Assembly: GCA_900767815.1 (NCBI GenBank)
Contig: CAAGAM010000122.1
Span: forward strand, 1 to 22,461
Reading direction: 5' to 3'
DNA length: 22,461 nucleotides
Source: Clostridia bacterium
GTDB taxonomy: Bacteria; Bacillota; Clostridia; Christensenellales; Borkfalkiaceae
Each line of letters starts with the position of its first letter. Within the stretch, counting starts at the first letter, position 1. The position numbers and the translations under genes are program-made. Below the pieces are notes generated by a model. The model was given only the letters and a program-made list of their open reading frames with translations. It had not been told where the DNA came from and ran no database searches. Below, one piece after another: positions 8,391 to 14,505 of the stretch.

Positions 8391-11300
8391 ATGACAAAGA
8401 AAAAATCATTGGTATTTGTTCTTGTTATGCTTGTCGCCACGGCTTTTGCGGTCATGGGGCTTTCGTCTTGTCAGTGGGACGGTCCTACGCGTTATAAGCT
8501 CACGTTCAAAGTCGGCGAAGAAGTCGTAACAACGATCAAAGTCGAAAAGGACAAAGCTCCGTCGGAAGCCGAGCTTCCCGCAGATCCTGCGGCAGAGGAC
8601 GGCTATACGTTTGCAGGTTGGTATAACGGAGAAGTTTTGTTTGACAAAACAGCGCCCGTAACCGAAGACGCAACATACGTCGCTAAGTTCAACGAAATTC
8701 CCTGCTATAACGTTACGTTTAAAGTAGGCGACGACGACGTTGCCGAAATCTCCGTTCGCGAAGGCAAAGTTATTGCCGATGCCGACGTTCCCGCCGATCC
8801 CGAATCCGATTTCGCGTTTCTCGGCTGGTTTAACGGAGACGTCGAGTTCGACGCGTCCGCTCCCGTAACTGGGGACGTTGCTTACGTTGCGAAATTCGCG
8901 GTTGTTCCCAAAGCTCTTGTGGGCGAATGGTATGGCGAAGGCGAAGACGATCTGAGAAACCCTGTCGCATATAAGCTTGTTGTCTCAAATGACGCAGTTA
9001 AGCTCTTTGTAGGTACGGCAGACGGTGCAGACGGTACGGCTATTGCTTACAATGCCGAGTATAATTGTATCGATTTCCTTGTCGGTGAAAACGATTACAG
9101 CTTCGGTCTCGGCGAATTGACTTCGTTCTCTCTCAGGATGAGCGTCGCTCTTTCTAAGAAGCTTAACGAAGCGGTGATTGCGGATGAATTCGGTCTTGTC
9201 GGAACGTTTAAAACCGAAGCGGATACCGTAATCGAAATCAACTCTACATTCGTTTTCGTTGACGGCGTTCAGGGTTTTGTTTTCAAGTTTGACGACAGAT
9301 ACGGTTATACTTTCTATCTTGGCGAAGCGGAAGCAAGCATCGTTTACAATTCCGAAGCGAAAGTCTGGAACTATGTTTCGGGCGAAATCACCGAAAAAAT
9401 AATCGTTCCCGAGAAAGCCCCCGTCGTTATAGCGGAAGCTATGAGAGGCGATTGGTCCGGCGTTCAGATCGGCGAATATGCGGATACCGTTTTGTTCTTG
9501 AAAGTTACCGAAAGCGAGGTGCTTGTTTACAATTACGGCGCATGGGAAAAAGCAGGCGCGGTAAGATCGGCGACGGACAAAGAAATCGTCGTTAAAAACG
9601 CAAACGAAGACATAACGCTTACGTTGAAAAATGACGGTGCGCTCGGCTATAAGGCTGTCGGCAGATATTCCGACGTCGATATGGATCTTGAAAAGAAAGC
9701 TATCGCGGTGTTCATGTATGAATACAGAGTATACTATGTAGCTGCTTTGAAAGACGGAAAGGTAGATCAGGACACCTTCGAACTCAGCGATCCCGTTAAG
9801 GAAGCATATCGTTTCGACGGTTGGTTCAACGAAGCCGACGGCGCCGAGTTTGACGACCTTGCAGATTTAGGCGGAAGCGTAATCTTCGAGGGCAGAGAAA
9901 CCCGCATTGCGAACGTCGTGACGTTTAAGGCGGCCGGCGCGGACGATGTAAGCGTACTCGTTCCTATCGTAGACGGAGTTGCAAAGCTCACTGCCGAACT
10001 TATTCCTGCGGCTCCTTCTTATGCGGACGGCAGAGTACACCTCGGCTGGTATAACGGTAAAGTTGAAGCAAAAGCGGACGTTGAAGTTAAAAACGGCGCA
10101 ATCTTTACTTCTTTCGCCGTAGCGGAAGCAGATTATAACGGTTATTGGATTTGCAACGACGACGGAAAAGAAGTTATGGTCGGAGTTGACGTGGAAGGAA
10201 AGAAGCTTAACTTCAAGAGCCTTCACGATCTCGATTATAAATACGAGAACGGACATATAACCGTTGAAAAGATAGGCCGCGGTTATTACAAAATCGATGT
10301 AGCTAAAACAATCGACGGAGTAAAAGTTGCTTACACTTATTATGACGAATATGAAGATCTTGTAACGGATGAGTACGCTCTGACCGCTCCTAAGCTTGTT
10401 TCGGGCGTTAAAGCCGGAACTTACAGGCTTACGAAAACCGACGTGTTGGTCATAAACGAGCAGGGTATCGTAACGTTTGTCGATAACGAAAGCAGAACTT
10501 CGTTCGGATATATCAGCGGAACAAAATCCAAACTCGTAATCAAGTATTCTACCGAGAATAGCAGCGTTAAAAAGCTTGACGCTTCGGTTTCTGTCGGAAA
10601 TATTCTTTTGGGTAACCTTAAAAACGATCCTAAGATTTATGTATTCGGATCTGAAGCCGTTGCCGATTATTATTGTGGTGACGATTATGCTCACATCTAT
10701 GCTCACACTGTCGGTGAAGACGTAGTATACGTTTACACCGTTGGCGGTAAATATTCCAAAGCAACCGTAACGGGCGATCTCGGAACTGTAGGAAGCTTGA
10801 TTACCGTTGATTATAAGTTCTATAACGGAACAACTCCCGCAACGGCTGCATCTGCCGTATACATGGTGAAGAGCGCAACCACTCTTACCGTTGCGGGCGC
10901 AGAGAAGGGCGAATATACAAACGATACTCTCGGAACTCTCGTGTTAGACGGTTTCGGTACGGCAACGCTCACTAAGGACGGAGCGGCTGAAACTTACACT
11001 TACGGTAGCGTAAACGGCGTAGGCGTATTGGTTCTCATGGGAGAAGATAATCTTCCCGCAATGGGCGTAACGCTCGGAGAAGGCACTTTCGAAAGAGTTG
11101 AAGCTGTAGGGAATTACCTTAAATTTGCTCAGAGCGGAAGCACTTATTACACGATTATCATCGACGGATTCGGCGGCACGGTTGTTATTTATAAGTCTAC
11201 TTATTCCGCATCGGAAACAAACGGTAAATACACGTTTAATACAGACGGTAATCTTGTAATCAGCGGAATTAACTATTCGTTCAACGGAACGTACACCAAG

Positions 11301-12215
11301 TATGATGACGGTAAAGTATTCGTAAACGAAGCAAAATCGACCCCCGTTGTACTCATTCTGGAAGGTTACACTCCCGCAAGCCATATCGATGAATTCGCAG
11401 GCTACTACGTAAATGGCGACGATAACGTTAAAATCGTTATAGCAGCCGGAAAAGCTTCGGTAATTTTGAACGGAGAAGCCGTTAAAAACGTAAAGGCGAA
11501 CTGGAACGGCAGCACGCTTACTTACAACGCTAAAGATGCAGATGCGACAATCAATGCATACACCGATTACGTTTTGACGATCGAGGGCGGAAACCTTGTC
11601 ATCAAACATAAACATGCAACCGGCTATGACGACGACGGATATCCCGAATATGCCAATGACTATACGTCTGTGGTTTATACCGCGGCAAAAGAACCCTCGG
11701 CTGAAAAGGATGCGTTTGCAGGAGCTTGGAAGTTCGGCGATTTAACGTTCACTTTCGACGGGGCCGGTCTCGTAACGGTTGAGGGCGCATATGCAGGAAC
11801 TTATACCTACACAATCAGCGGCGACACTGCGGAATTCTATAACAGTGCATATGGCGAAAAGATTACTTGCAAATTAACGTCCGAAACGACCATTCTCGTA
11901 AACGATCAATACGGCGAATGGCTCGCGAACATTACGTTCACCAAACAAGCCGAAGAAGCTCTTGACGGACTTCAGGGTACGTATAAATACAATGATATCG
12001 TAATCGTTCTTGACGGAAAAGGAAACGGAACTTATAACAACGGTACCGAATATAAATTTACTTATTCGGGAACCGGCGATAAAAAGAATGTTTCCAATTT
12101 TGCAGGATATGACGACGATGAAAATACGATAACCGTAACCGCAACCGGAATCACCGTTCATTTTTCGGGAAGCTATGGCGACGACGTATTCAATGCGACG
12201 TTCAAAAAAGCATAA
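8391..12215 (+). CDS. Large InlB-repeat lipoprotein with tandem beta-rich modules
   Basis: A 1274-residue predicted surface lipoprotein. The signal peptide has lipobox L-S-S-C with Cys at 27. Two InlB/Listeria-Bacteroides-type repeats follow (about 35-101 and 104-170), recognisable by 'YTFAGWYNGEVLFD' and 'FAFLGWFNGDVEFD'. Two more diverged copies lie at about 442-503 ('YRFDGWFNEADGAEFD') and 505-574 ('VHLGWYNGK'). The remainder consists of about ten modules beginning G-x-Y/W, with turns such as 'VLDGFGTATL', 'IIDGFGGTVV' and 'VLDGKGNGTY'. These modules are the same kind as in the two lipoproteins upstream, while the GLUG region is replaced by InlB repeats. AAAGGAG sits 9 nt before the ATG. 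It has its own promoter and a long leader, and ends before a stem-loop. A role in surface binding is inference; no catalytic residues were identified. Confidence 0.87.
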   Translation: MTKKKSLVFVLVMLVATAFAVMGLSSCQWDGPTRYKLTFKVGEEVVTTIKVEKDKAPSEAELPADPAAEDGYTFAGWYNGEVLFDKTAPVTEDATYVAKFNEIPCYNVTFKVGDDDVAEISVREGKVIADADVPADPESDFAFLGWFNGDVEFDASAPVTGDVAYVAKFAVVPKALVGEWYGEGEDDLRNPVAYKLVVSNDAVKLFVGTADGADGTAIAYNAEYNCIDFLVGENDYSFGLGELTSFSLRMSVALSKKLNEAVIADEFGLVGTFKTEADTVIEINSTFVFVDGVQGFVFKFDDRYGYTFYLGEAEASIVYNSEAKVWNYVSGEITEKIIVPEKAPVVIAEAMRGDWSGVQIGEYADTVLFLKVTESEVLVYNYGAWEKAGAVRSATDKEIVVKNANEDITLTLKNDGALGYKAVGRYSDVDMDLEKKAIAVFMYEYRVYYVAALKDGKVDQDTFELSDPVKEAYRFDGWFNEADGAEFDDLADLGGSVIFEGRETRIANVVTFKAAGADDVSVLVPIVDGVAKLTAELIPAAPSYADGRVHLGWYNGKVEAKADVEVKNGAIFTSFAVAEADYNGYWICNDDGKEVMVGVDVEGKKLNFKSLHDLDYKYENGHITVEKIGRGYYKIDVAKTIDGVKVAYTYYDEYEDLVTDEYALTAPKLVSGVKAGTYRLTKTDVLVINEQGIVTFVDNESRTSFGYISGTKSKLVIKYSTENSSVKKLDASVSVGNILLGNLKNDPKIYVFGSEAVADYYCGDDYAHIYAHTVGEDVVYVYTVGGKYSKATVTGDLGTVGSLITVDYKFYNGTTPATAASAVYMVKSATTLTVAGAEKGEYTNDTLGTLVLDGFGTATLTKDGAAETYTYGSVNGVGVLVLMGEDNLPAMGVTLGEGTFERVEAVGNYLKFAQSGSTYYTIIIDGFGGTVVIYKSTYSASETNGKYTFNTDGNLVISGINYSFNGTYTKYDDGKVFVNEAKSTPVVLILEGYTPASHIDEFAGYYVNGDDNVKIVIAAGKASVILNGEAVKNVKANWNGSTLTYNAKDADATINAYTDYVLTIEGGNLVIKHKHATGYDDDGYPEYANDYTSVVYTAAKEPSAEKDAFAGAWKFGDLTFTFDGAGLVTVEGAYAGTYTYTISGDTAEFYNSAYGEKITCKLTSETTILVNDQYGEWLANITFTKQAEEALDGLQGTYKYNDIVIVLDGKGNGTYNNGTEYKFTYSGTGDKKNVSNFAGYDDDENTITVTATGITVHFSGSYGDDVFNATFKKA

Positions 12216-12247
12216 TTAAAGAGTAAGCAAGGCTTATATTGTTAAGT

Positions 12248-12281
12248 AAAGCCGAGGGCGATAAAATATGCTCTCGGCTTT
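12248..12281 (+). terminator. Stem-loop after the third lipoprotein gene
   Basis: AAAGCCGAGGGC (12248-12259) pairs with GCTCTCGGCTTT (12270-12281) over 12 bp with one G-U pair and a 10-nt AT-rich loop, 32 bp after the stop codon. The stem ends in TTT but no longer T-tract follows. Confidence 0.6.
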
Positions 12282-12570
12282 AACATAACAATCTACCGCC
12301 CCTATCGGATAACGCGACTTGAGACAAGCAGAACGACAAAGCGTTCCATTCGGGCGAAACAAGCAAAGCAGGAGCAATTTTGATTATTTCCGCCTTGCAT
12401 ATAAGTTTTTGGCTAAATTGAGGGAAATGCCATCTATTTTATCAAGATTTGCTTAAAACGACAAAGAGGGGCTTCCTCAGTCTTTAAATAAGTATAGACG
12501 ATACAAACAAAAACAATATCACTTTGTAACTAAGAAATATATGAAAGGCAACAACGAACCATAAAAACGT
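12282..12570. other. Gene-free region upstream of tRNA-Val
   Basis: No supported gene in about 290 bp. The longest minus-strand frame noticed is about 32 codons, without a ribosome binding site. Minor features seen are a 10-nt direct repeat AACGACAAAG at 12332-12341 and 12457-12466, and a copy of the motif ATAGACGATAC at 12494-12504 that resembles repeats found downstream of the tRNA. Confidence 0.4.
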
Positions 12571-12599
12571 TTGACAATCATTATAAGATTTGGTATAAT
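12571..12599 (+). promoter_or_regulatory. Consensus SigA promoter of the tRNA gene
   Basis: TTGACA (12571-12576) and TATAAT (12594-12599) with an exact 17-bp spacer, 13 bp before the first base of the tRNA. Both boxes match consensus perfectly, as expected for a stable-RNA gene. Confidence 0.88.
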
Positions 12600-12612
12600 A
12601 CAATTAACAAAC

Positions 12613-12688
12613 GGGCGATTAACTCAGTTGGTAGAGTGCTTCCGTCACATGGAAGAAGTCGGGAGTTCGAGTCTCTTATCGCCTACCA
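12613..12688 (+). tRNA. tRNA-Val (anticodon CAC)
   Basis: A 76-nt cloverleaf reading GUG valine codons. Acceptor strands are GGGCGAT and ATCGCCT, with a G1-U72 wobble, A73 and an encoded CCA (12686-12688). The D-stem is ACTC/GAGT with an AGTTGGTA loop. The anticodon stem CTTCC/GGAAG encloses loop GTCACAT, giving anticodon CAC at 34-36 with U33 and A37. The T-arm is GGGAG/CTCTT with loop TTCGAGT. Two G-U pairs in the T-stem (49-65 and 50-64) plus the terminal G1-U72 are slightly unusual and all involve the 3' strand. That strand is also the part found repeated at 12949-12960. The gene stands alone between its own promoter and terminator. Confidence 0.93.
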
Positions 12689-12731
12689 TAAAAAAGACAG
12701 ACCATGCGGTCTGTCTTTTTTATGGTAGGCG
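12680..12731 (+). terminator. tRNA terminator with a 24-bp perfect stem that includes the tRNA 3' end
   Basis: The core stem AAAAAGACAGACC (12691-12703), loop ATGC, GGTCTGTCTTTTT (12708-12720) is a classic intrinsic terminator. Pairing continues outward without mismatch to 12680 and 12731, so the right arm also contains the reverse complement of the last nine tRNA bases (CGCCTACCA). A T-rich descending arm supports termination on the plus strand. Confidence 0.88.
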
Positions 12732-12735
12732 TTTA

Positions 12736-12783
12736 ATAGACGAGTACGCGGCACAGCCGCAACTCAAATTTTTAAAAAATCTC
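12736..12783 (+). repeat. Dispersed hairpin repeat, copy 1
   Basis: Starts with ATAGACGAGTACG (12736-12748), overlaps a GC hairpin GCGGC-ACA-GCCGC (12748-12760) and ends with AAAATCTC (12776-12783). The same order of elements recurs at 12909-12952. Confidence 0.45.
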
Positions 12784-12833
12784 AAAGTGCCGTCGTTCGC
12801 ATTTGCGAAAGCGAATCTTGCCGTCAATAACAA

Positions 12834-12855
12834 GGATAAAATTTAAATTTTATCC
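12834..12855. repeat. 22-bp perfect AT-rich palindrome
   Basis: The 11 bases GGATAAAATTT at 12834-12844 are followed immediately by their exact reverse complement (12845-12855), with no loop. It lies in a gene-free area with no T-tract, so it is more likely a protein-binding site or chance AT-rich symmetry than a terminator. Confidence 0.6.
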
Positions 12856-12908
12856 GAAGATATTCATGAGTCAATATGAAATATAAAATAACAATATTAT
12901 GATATTAT

Positions 12909-12952
12909 ATAGACGAATACGGACTCCCGCTTGCGGGAAACGGCAAAATCTC
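12909..12952 (+). repeat. Dispersed hairpin repeat, copy 2
   Basis: ATAGACGAATACG (12909-12921) matches copy 1 at 12 of 13 bases. It is followed by the hairpin TCCCG-CTTG-CGGGA (12925-12938) and AAAATCTC (12945-12952). The hairpin sequence differs from copy 1 while the flanks are kept. Confidence 0.45.
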
Positions 12953-12960
12953 TTATCGCC
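12949..12960 (+). repeat. Direct copy of 12 bases from the tRNA-Val 3' half (att-like)
   Basis: TCTCTTATCGCC is identical to tRNA bases 12672-12683, which cover the 3' side of the T-stem and most of the acceptor strand. The match stops abruptly on both sides. A direct repeat of a tRNA 3' end 277 bp away is the layout left by site-specific integration into a tRNA gene, but no integrase is present here. Confidence 0.5.
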
Positions 12961-13089
12961 ATTTTCAACAATAGCAGCTCGATAGGTGTGCTTTTTGTAA
13001 GGTATCATAACTGATTATTTTGTCAAACATTAAAAGATGTATTTCAAAATGCATTGATATATTCTTCAAGTTTTTAATATCGTACTAAT
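12961..13089. other. Gene-free spacer, nothing recognised
   Basis: AT-rich sequence between the att-like repeat and the terminator of the minus-strand permease gene. No frame with a ribosome binding site and no clear promoter or RNA gene was seen. Confidence 0.45.
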
Positions 13090-13126
13090 AAAAAACGCAC
13101 CTTAAATCCGAGGGGATTGCGGGTGC
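13090..13126 (-). terminator. Intrinsic terminator of the metal permease gene
   Basis: Read on the minus strand, GCACC (13126-13122) and GGTGC (13101-13097) form the outer stem and an inner AATCC/GGATT pairing extends it. The T-run lies at 13095-13090. It ends about 50 bp after the permease stop codon. Confidence 0.7.
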
Positions 13127-13175
13127 ATTTTTGTGCGTCGTTTTTTTTTGAATGATGAAATTATTTCGGAGCGGG

Positions 13176-14105
13176 TCAGAAAATAAAAAGGTATTCGAGG
13201 GAAGAGATTATTATTCCGCAAATCGACCCGATCAGATAGAGAGTGAGCATGATGAGAAGATTGCGTTTTGTTTTCCGGGTATTTTTGAAGAGAATCGCAA
13301 GCCCTACGCCTGCGTTAGAGATAAGCCCCGCCGTCATCGCGCCGAAGGAAATCGCTCCGCGAACATACGCGCTTGTGATGACCGCCGAGGATGCGCAGTT
13401 CGGGATAAGCCCTATAAGCGAGGTGATAAACGGCGCAAAATATTTTGACGAGTCGAGAAATGCGGACAGCTTATCTGCACCTATAAGTCCGTTATCGGCA
13501 AATAGAATGCCGAAAACGAGCGTTACTGCAAGGACGTATGCGAACGTCTGAAGCGAATGAATAAGTGGAATCAAAAGATACCTTTTTGCCCATAACTTCT
13601 TCGCGTGCGAGTGTGTTTCACGATGATCGTCGTCATGCTCGTCTTCATCTTCCGTTCCGTGGTCATGGCAGTGGGCGCAAATTTCTTCGTGATCGAATTT
13701 TTCGTCCTCGGGTGTGATTTTCTTATGGAAAATCAGATTGGCGACTTCGCCTACGATAACCGCGATTACTATTTTGATTAAGAGTAAGGGTATAAGCGCA
13801 AGCCTTTGAGGGCTTGAAATAAGAATGGAAAACGCTTCGTCGCTCGTTGCGATAAACACGGAAAGAAGGGTTCCTACGCCGATGATGCCTCTTTCGTAAA
13901 GTTTTGCCGACATAACCGAAATACCGCATTGCGGAAACGCACCGGCAAGCGAACCGAGAACGGGAGCCGCTTTTCCCGTTAAAAACCTGCCGTTTTTTGC
14001 GAAATCGGCTTTTCTTTCGATAAGCTCGATAATAACGTACGTTAAAAATATAAGCGGCAGCATTTTAAGGGAGTCTGACAGACAATCTGAAATAATATCG
14101 AGCAT
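13176..14105 (-). CDS. Putative heavy-metal/manganese export permease (ArsP_2-like, 10-TM type)
   Basis: A 309-residue integral membrane protein. Hydrophobic segments flank two related signatures, 'GAFPQCGISVMSAKLYERG' (about 55-73) and 'GLIPNCASSAVITSAYVRG' (about 232-250). Each has a P-Q/N-C core, which points to two homologous halves of a permease. This pattern fits the family annotated as putative manganese transporter / ArsP_2 heavy-metal exporter; the assignment is from memory of the family. Between the halves, residues of about 132-167 form a hydrophilic loop rich in His, Asp, Glu and two Cys (CAHCHDHG onward), a likely metal-binding or sensing segment. The start follows AAAGGAG with a 7-nt gap. 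It is transcribed alone, with a promoter at 14139-14167 and its own terminator. Substrate is inferred only. Confidence 0.72.
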   Translation of the reverse strand: MLDIISDCLSDSLKMLPLIFLTYVIIELIERKADFAKNGRFLTGKAAPVLGSLAGAFPQCGISVMSAKLYERGIIGVGTLLSVFIATSDEAFSILISSPQRLALIPLLLIKIVIAVIVGEVANLIFHKKITPEDEKFDHEEICAHCHDHGTEDEDEHDDDHRETHSHAKKLWAKRYLLIPLIHSLQTFAYVLAVTLVFGILFADNGLIGADKLSAFLDSSKYFAPFITSLIGLIPNCASSAVITSAYVRGAISFGAMTAGLISNAGVGLAILFKNTRKTKRNLLIMLTLYLIGSICGIIISSLEYLFIF

Positions 14106-14138
14106 ATGCGCACTCCTTTAAAAGATTATAGCGGTGCA

Positions 14139-14167
14139 ATTATACCATTTTTAATTAAAAAAATCAA
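14139..14167 (-). promoter_or_regulatory. Proximal promoter of the metal permease gene
   Basis: On the minus strand, TTGATT (14167-14162) and TATAAT (14144-14139) are 17 bp apart. The start codon at 14105 lies about 33 bp beyond the -10 box, leaving room for the ribosome binding site. Confidence 0.68.
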
Positions 14168-14209
14168 ATAAACGACGGCGGGCGTTAAAAATTTTACATA
14201 AATAACCGA

Positions 14210-14231
14210 GAGCCGCGAAATTTCGCGGCTC
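14210..14231. repeat. 22-bp GC-rich perfect palindrome between two candidate promoters
   Basis: GAGCCGCGAAA (14210-14220) is directly followed by its exact reverse complement. On the minus strand it would lie around +1 to +25 of a transcript from the upstream promoter at 14235-14264. No T-tract of terminator quality follows on either side. An operator or an RNA hairpin are both possible. Confidence 0.6.
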
Positions 14232-14234
14232 CCG

Positions 14235-14264
14235 ATTATAATGGAGAATGATTTATAAAAACAA
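14235..14264 (-). promoter_or_regulatory. Possible distal promoter upstream of the metal permease gene
   Basis: Minus-strand TTGTTT (14264-14259) and TATAAT (14240-14235) have an 18-bp spacer. The -10 box is perfect and the -35 box matches 4 of 6 positions. It would transcribe through the GC palindrome toward the permease. Confidence 0.42.
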
Positions 14265-14323
14265 GAAAAAACTTGGGGTGGGCTTTTAAACGTTTGAGCC
14301 TGAGCTTTTATGCTCCGCTTCAT

Positions 14324-14461
14324 TTAGTTTACGCTCAAAGTATAACTCATCGGTATGTTGTGCATATGACGGCGGAATATATCTTTGGTGAAATAAATTT
14401 TATCTGTTTTTTCCTTGACAAAAGACCGATACTCAAAAAATGCGACTTCTTTAAAAATAAT
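14324..14461 (-). other. Start-less 45-codon protein-like frame, possible gene remnant
   Basis: Minus-strand codons from 14461 to 14327 are open, ending in TAA at 14326-14324. They encode a charged, aromatic-rich peptide containing FVKEKTDKIYFTKDIFRRHM. No ATG, GTG or TTG near its beginning could start it, and a stop lies just upstream at 14464-14462. It sits directly after the terminator of the XRE gene. It may be a decayed gene tail, part of a dispersed repeat, or chance. Confidence 0.25.
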
Positions 14462-14486
14462 TTAACGCGGTATTTGCCGCGTTAAA
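14461..14486 (-). terminator. Intrinsic terminator of the XRE membrane regulator gene
   Basis: TTTAACGCGG (14461-14470) and CCGCGTTAAA (14477-14486) form a perfect 10-bp stem with a 6-nt loop. On the minus strand it is followed by TTATTTTT, and it begins about 20 bp after the stop codon of the gene ending at 14506. Confidence 0.75.
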
Positions 14487-14505
14487 TACAGCGAATAATA
14501 CCGCT

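Noticed and set aside
9867..10706. 279-codon minus-strand frame
   Set aside because: Antisense to the InlB-repeat lipoprotein, with no ribosome binding site or domain; codon-bias shadow.
12571..12846. 91-codon plus-strand frame
   Set aside because: It runs through the tRNA promoter, the tRNA-Val gene and its terminator, so it cannot be a real protein gene.
14126..14323. 65-codon minus-strand frame starting right after the TAA of the start-less fragment
   Set aside because: It crosses a candidate promoter, the GC palindrome and the permease promoter, and has no ribosome binding site.
14273..14485. 70-codon plus-strand frame beginning with TTG
   Set aside because: No ribosome binding site, and it ends inside the terminator hairpin of the XRE gene; its sequence overlaps a better minus-strand frame.
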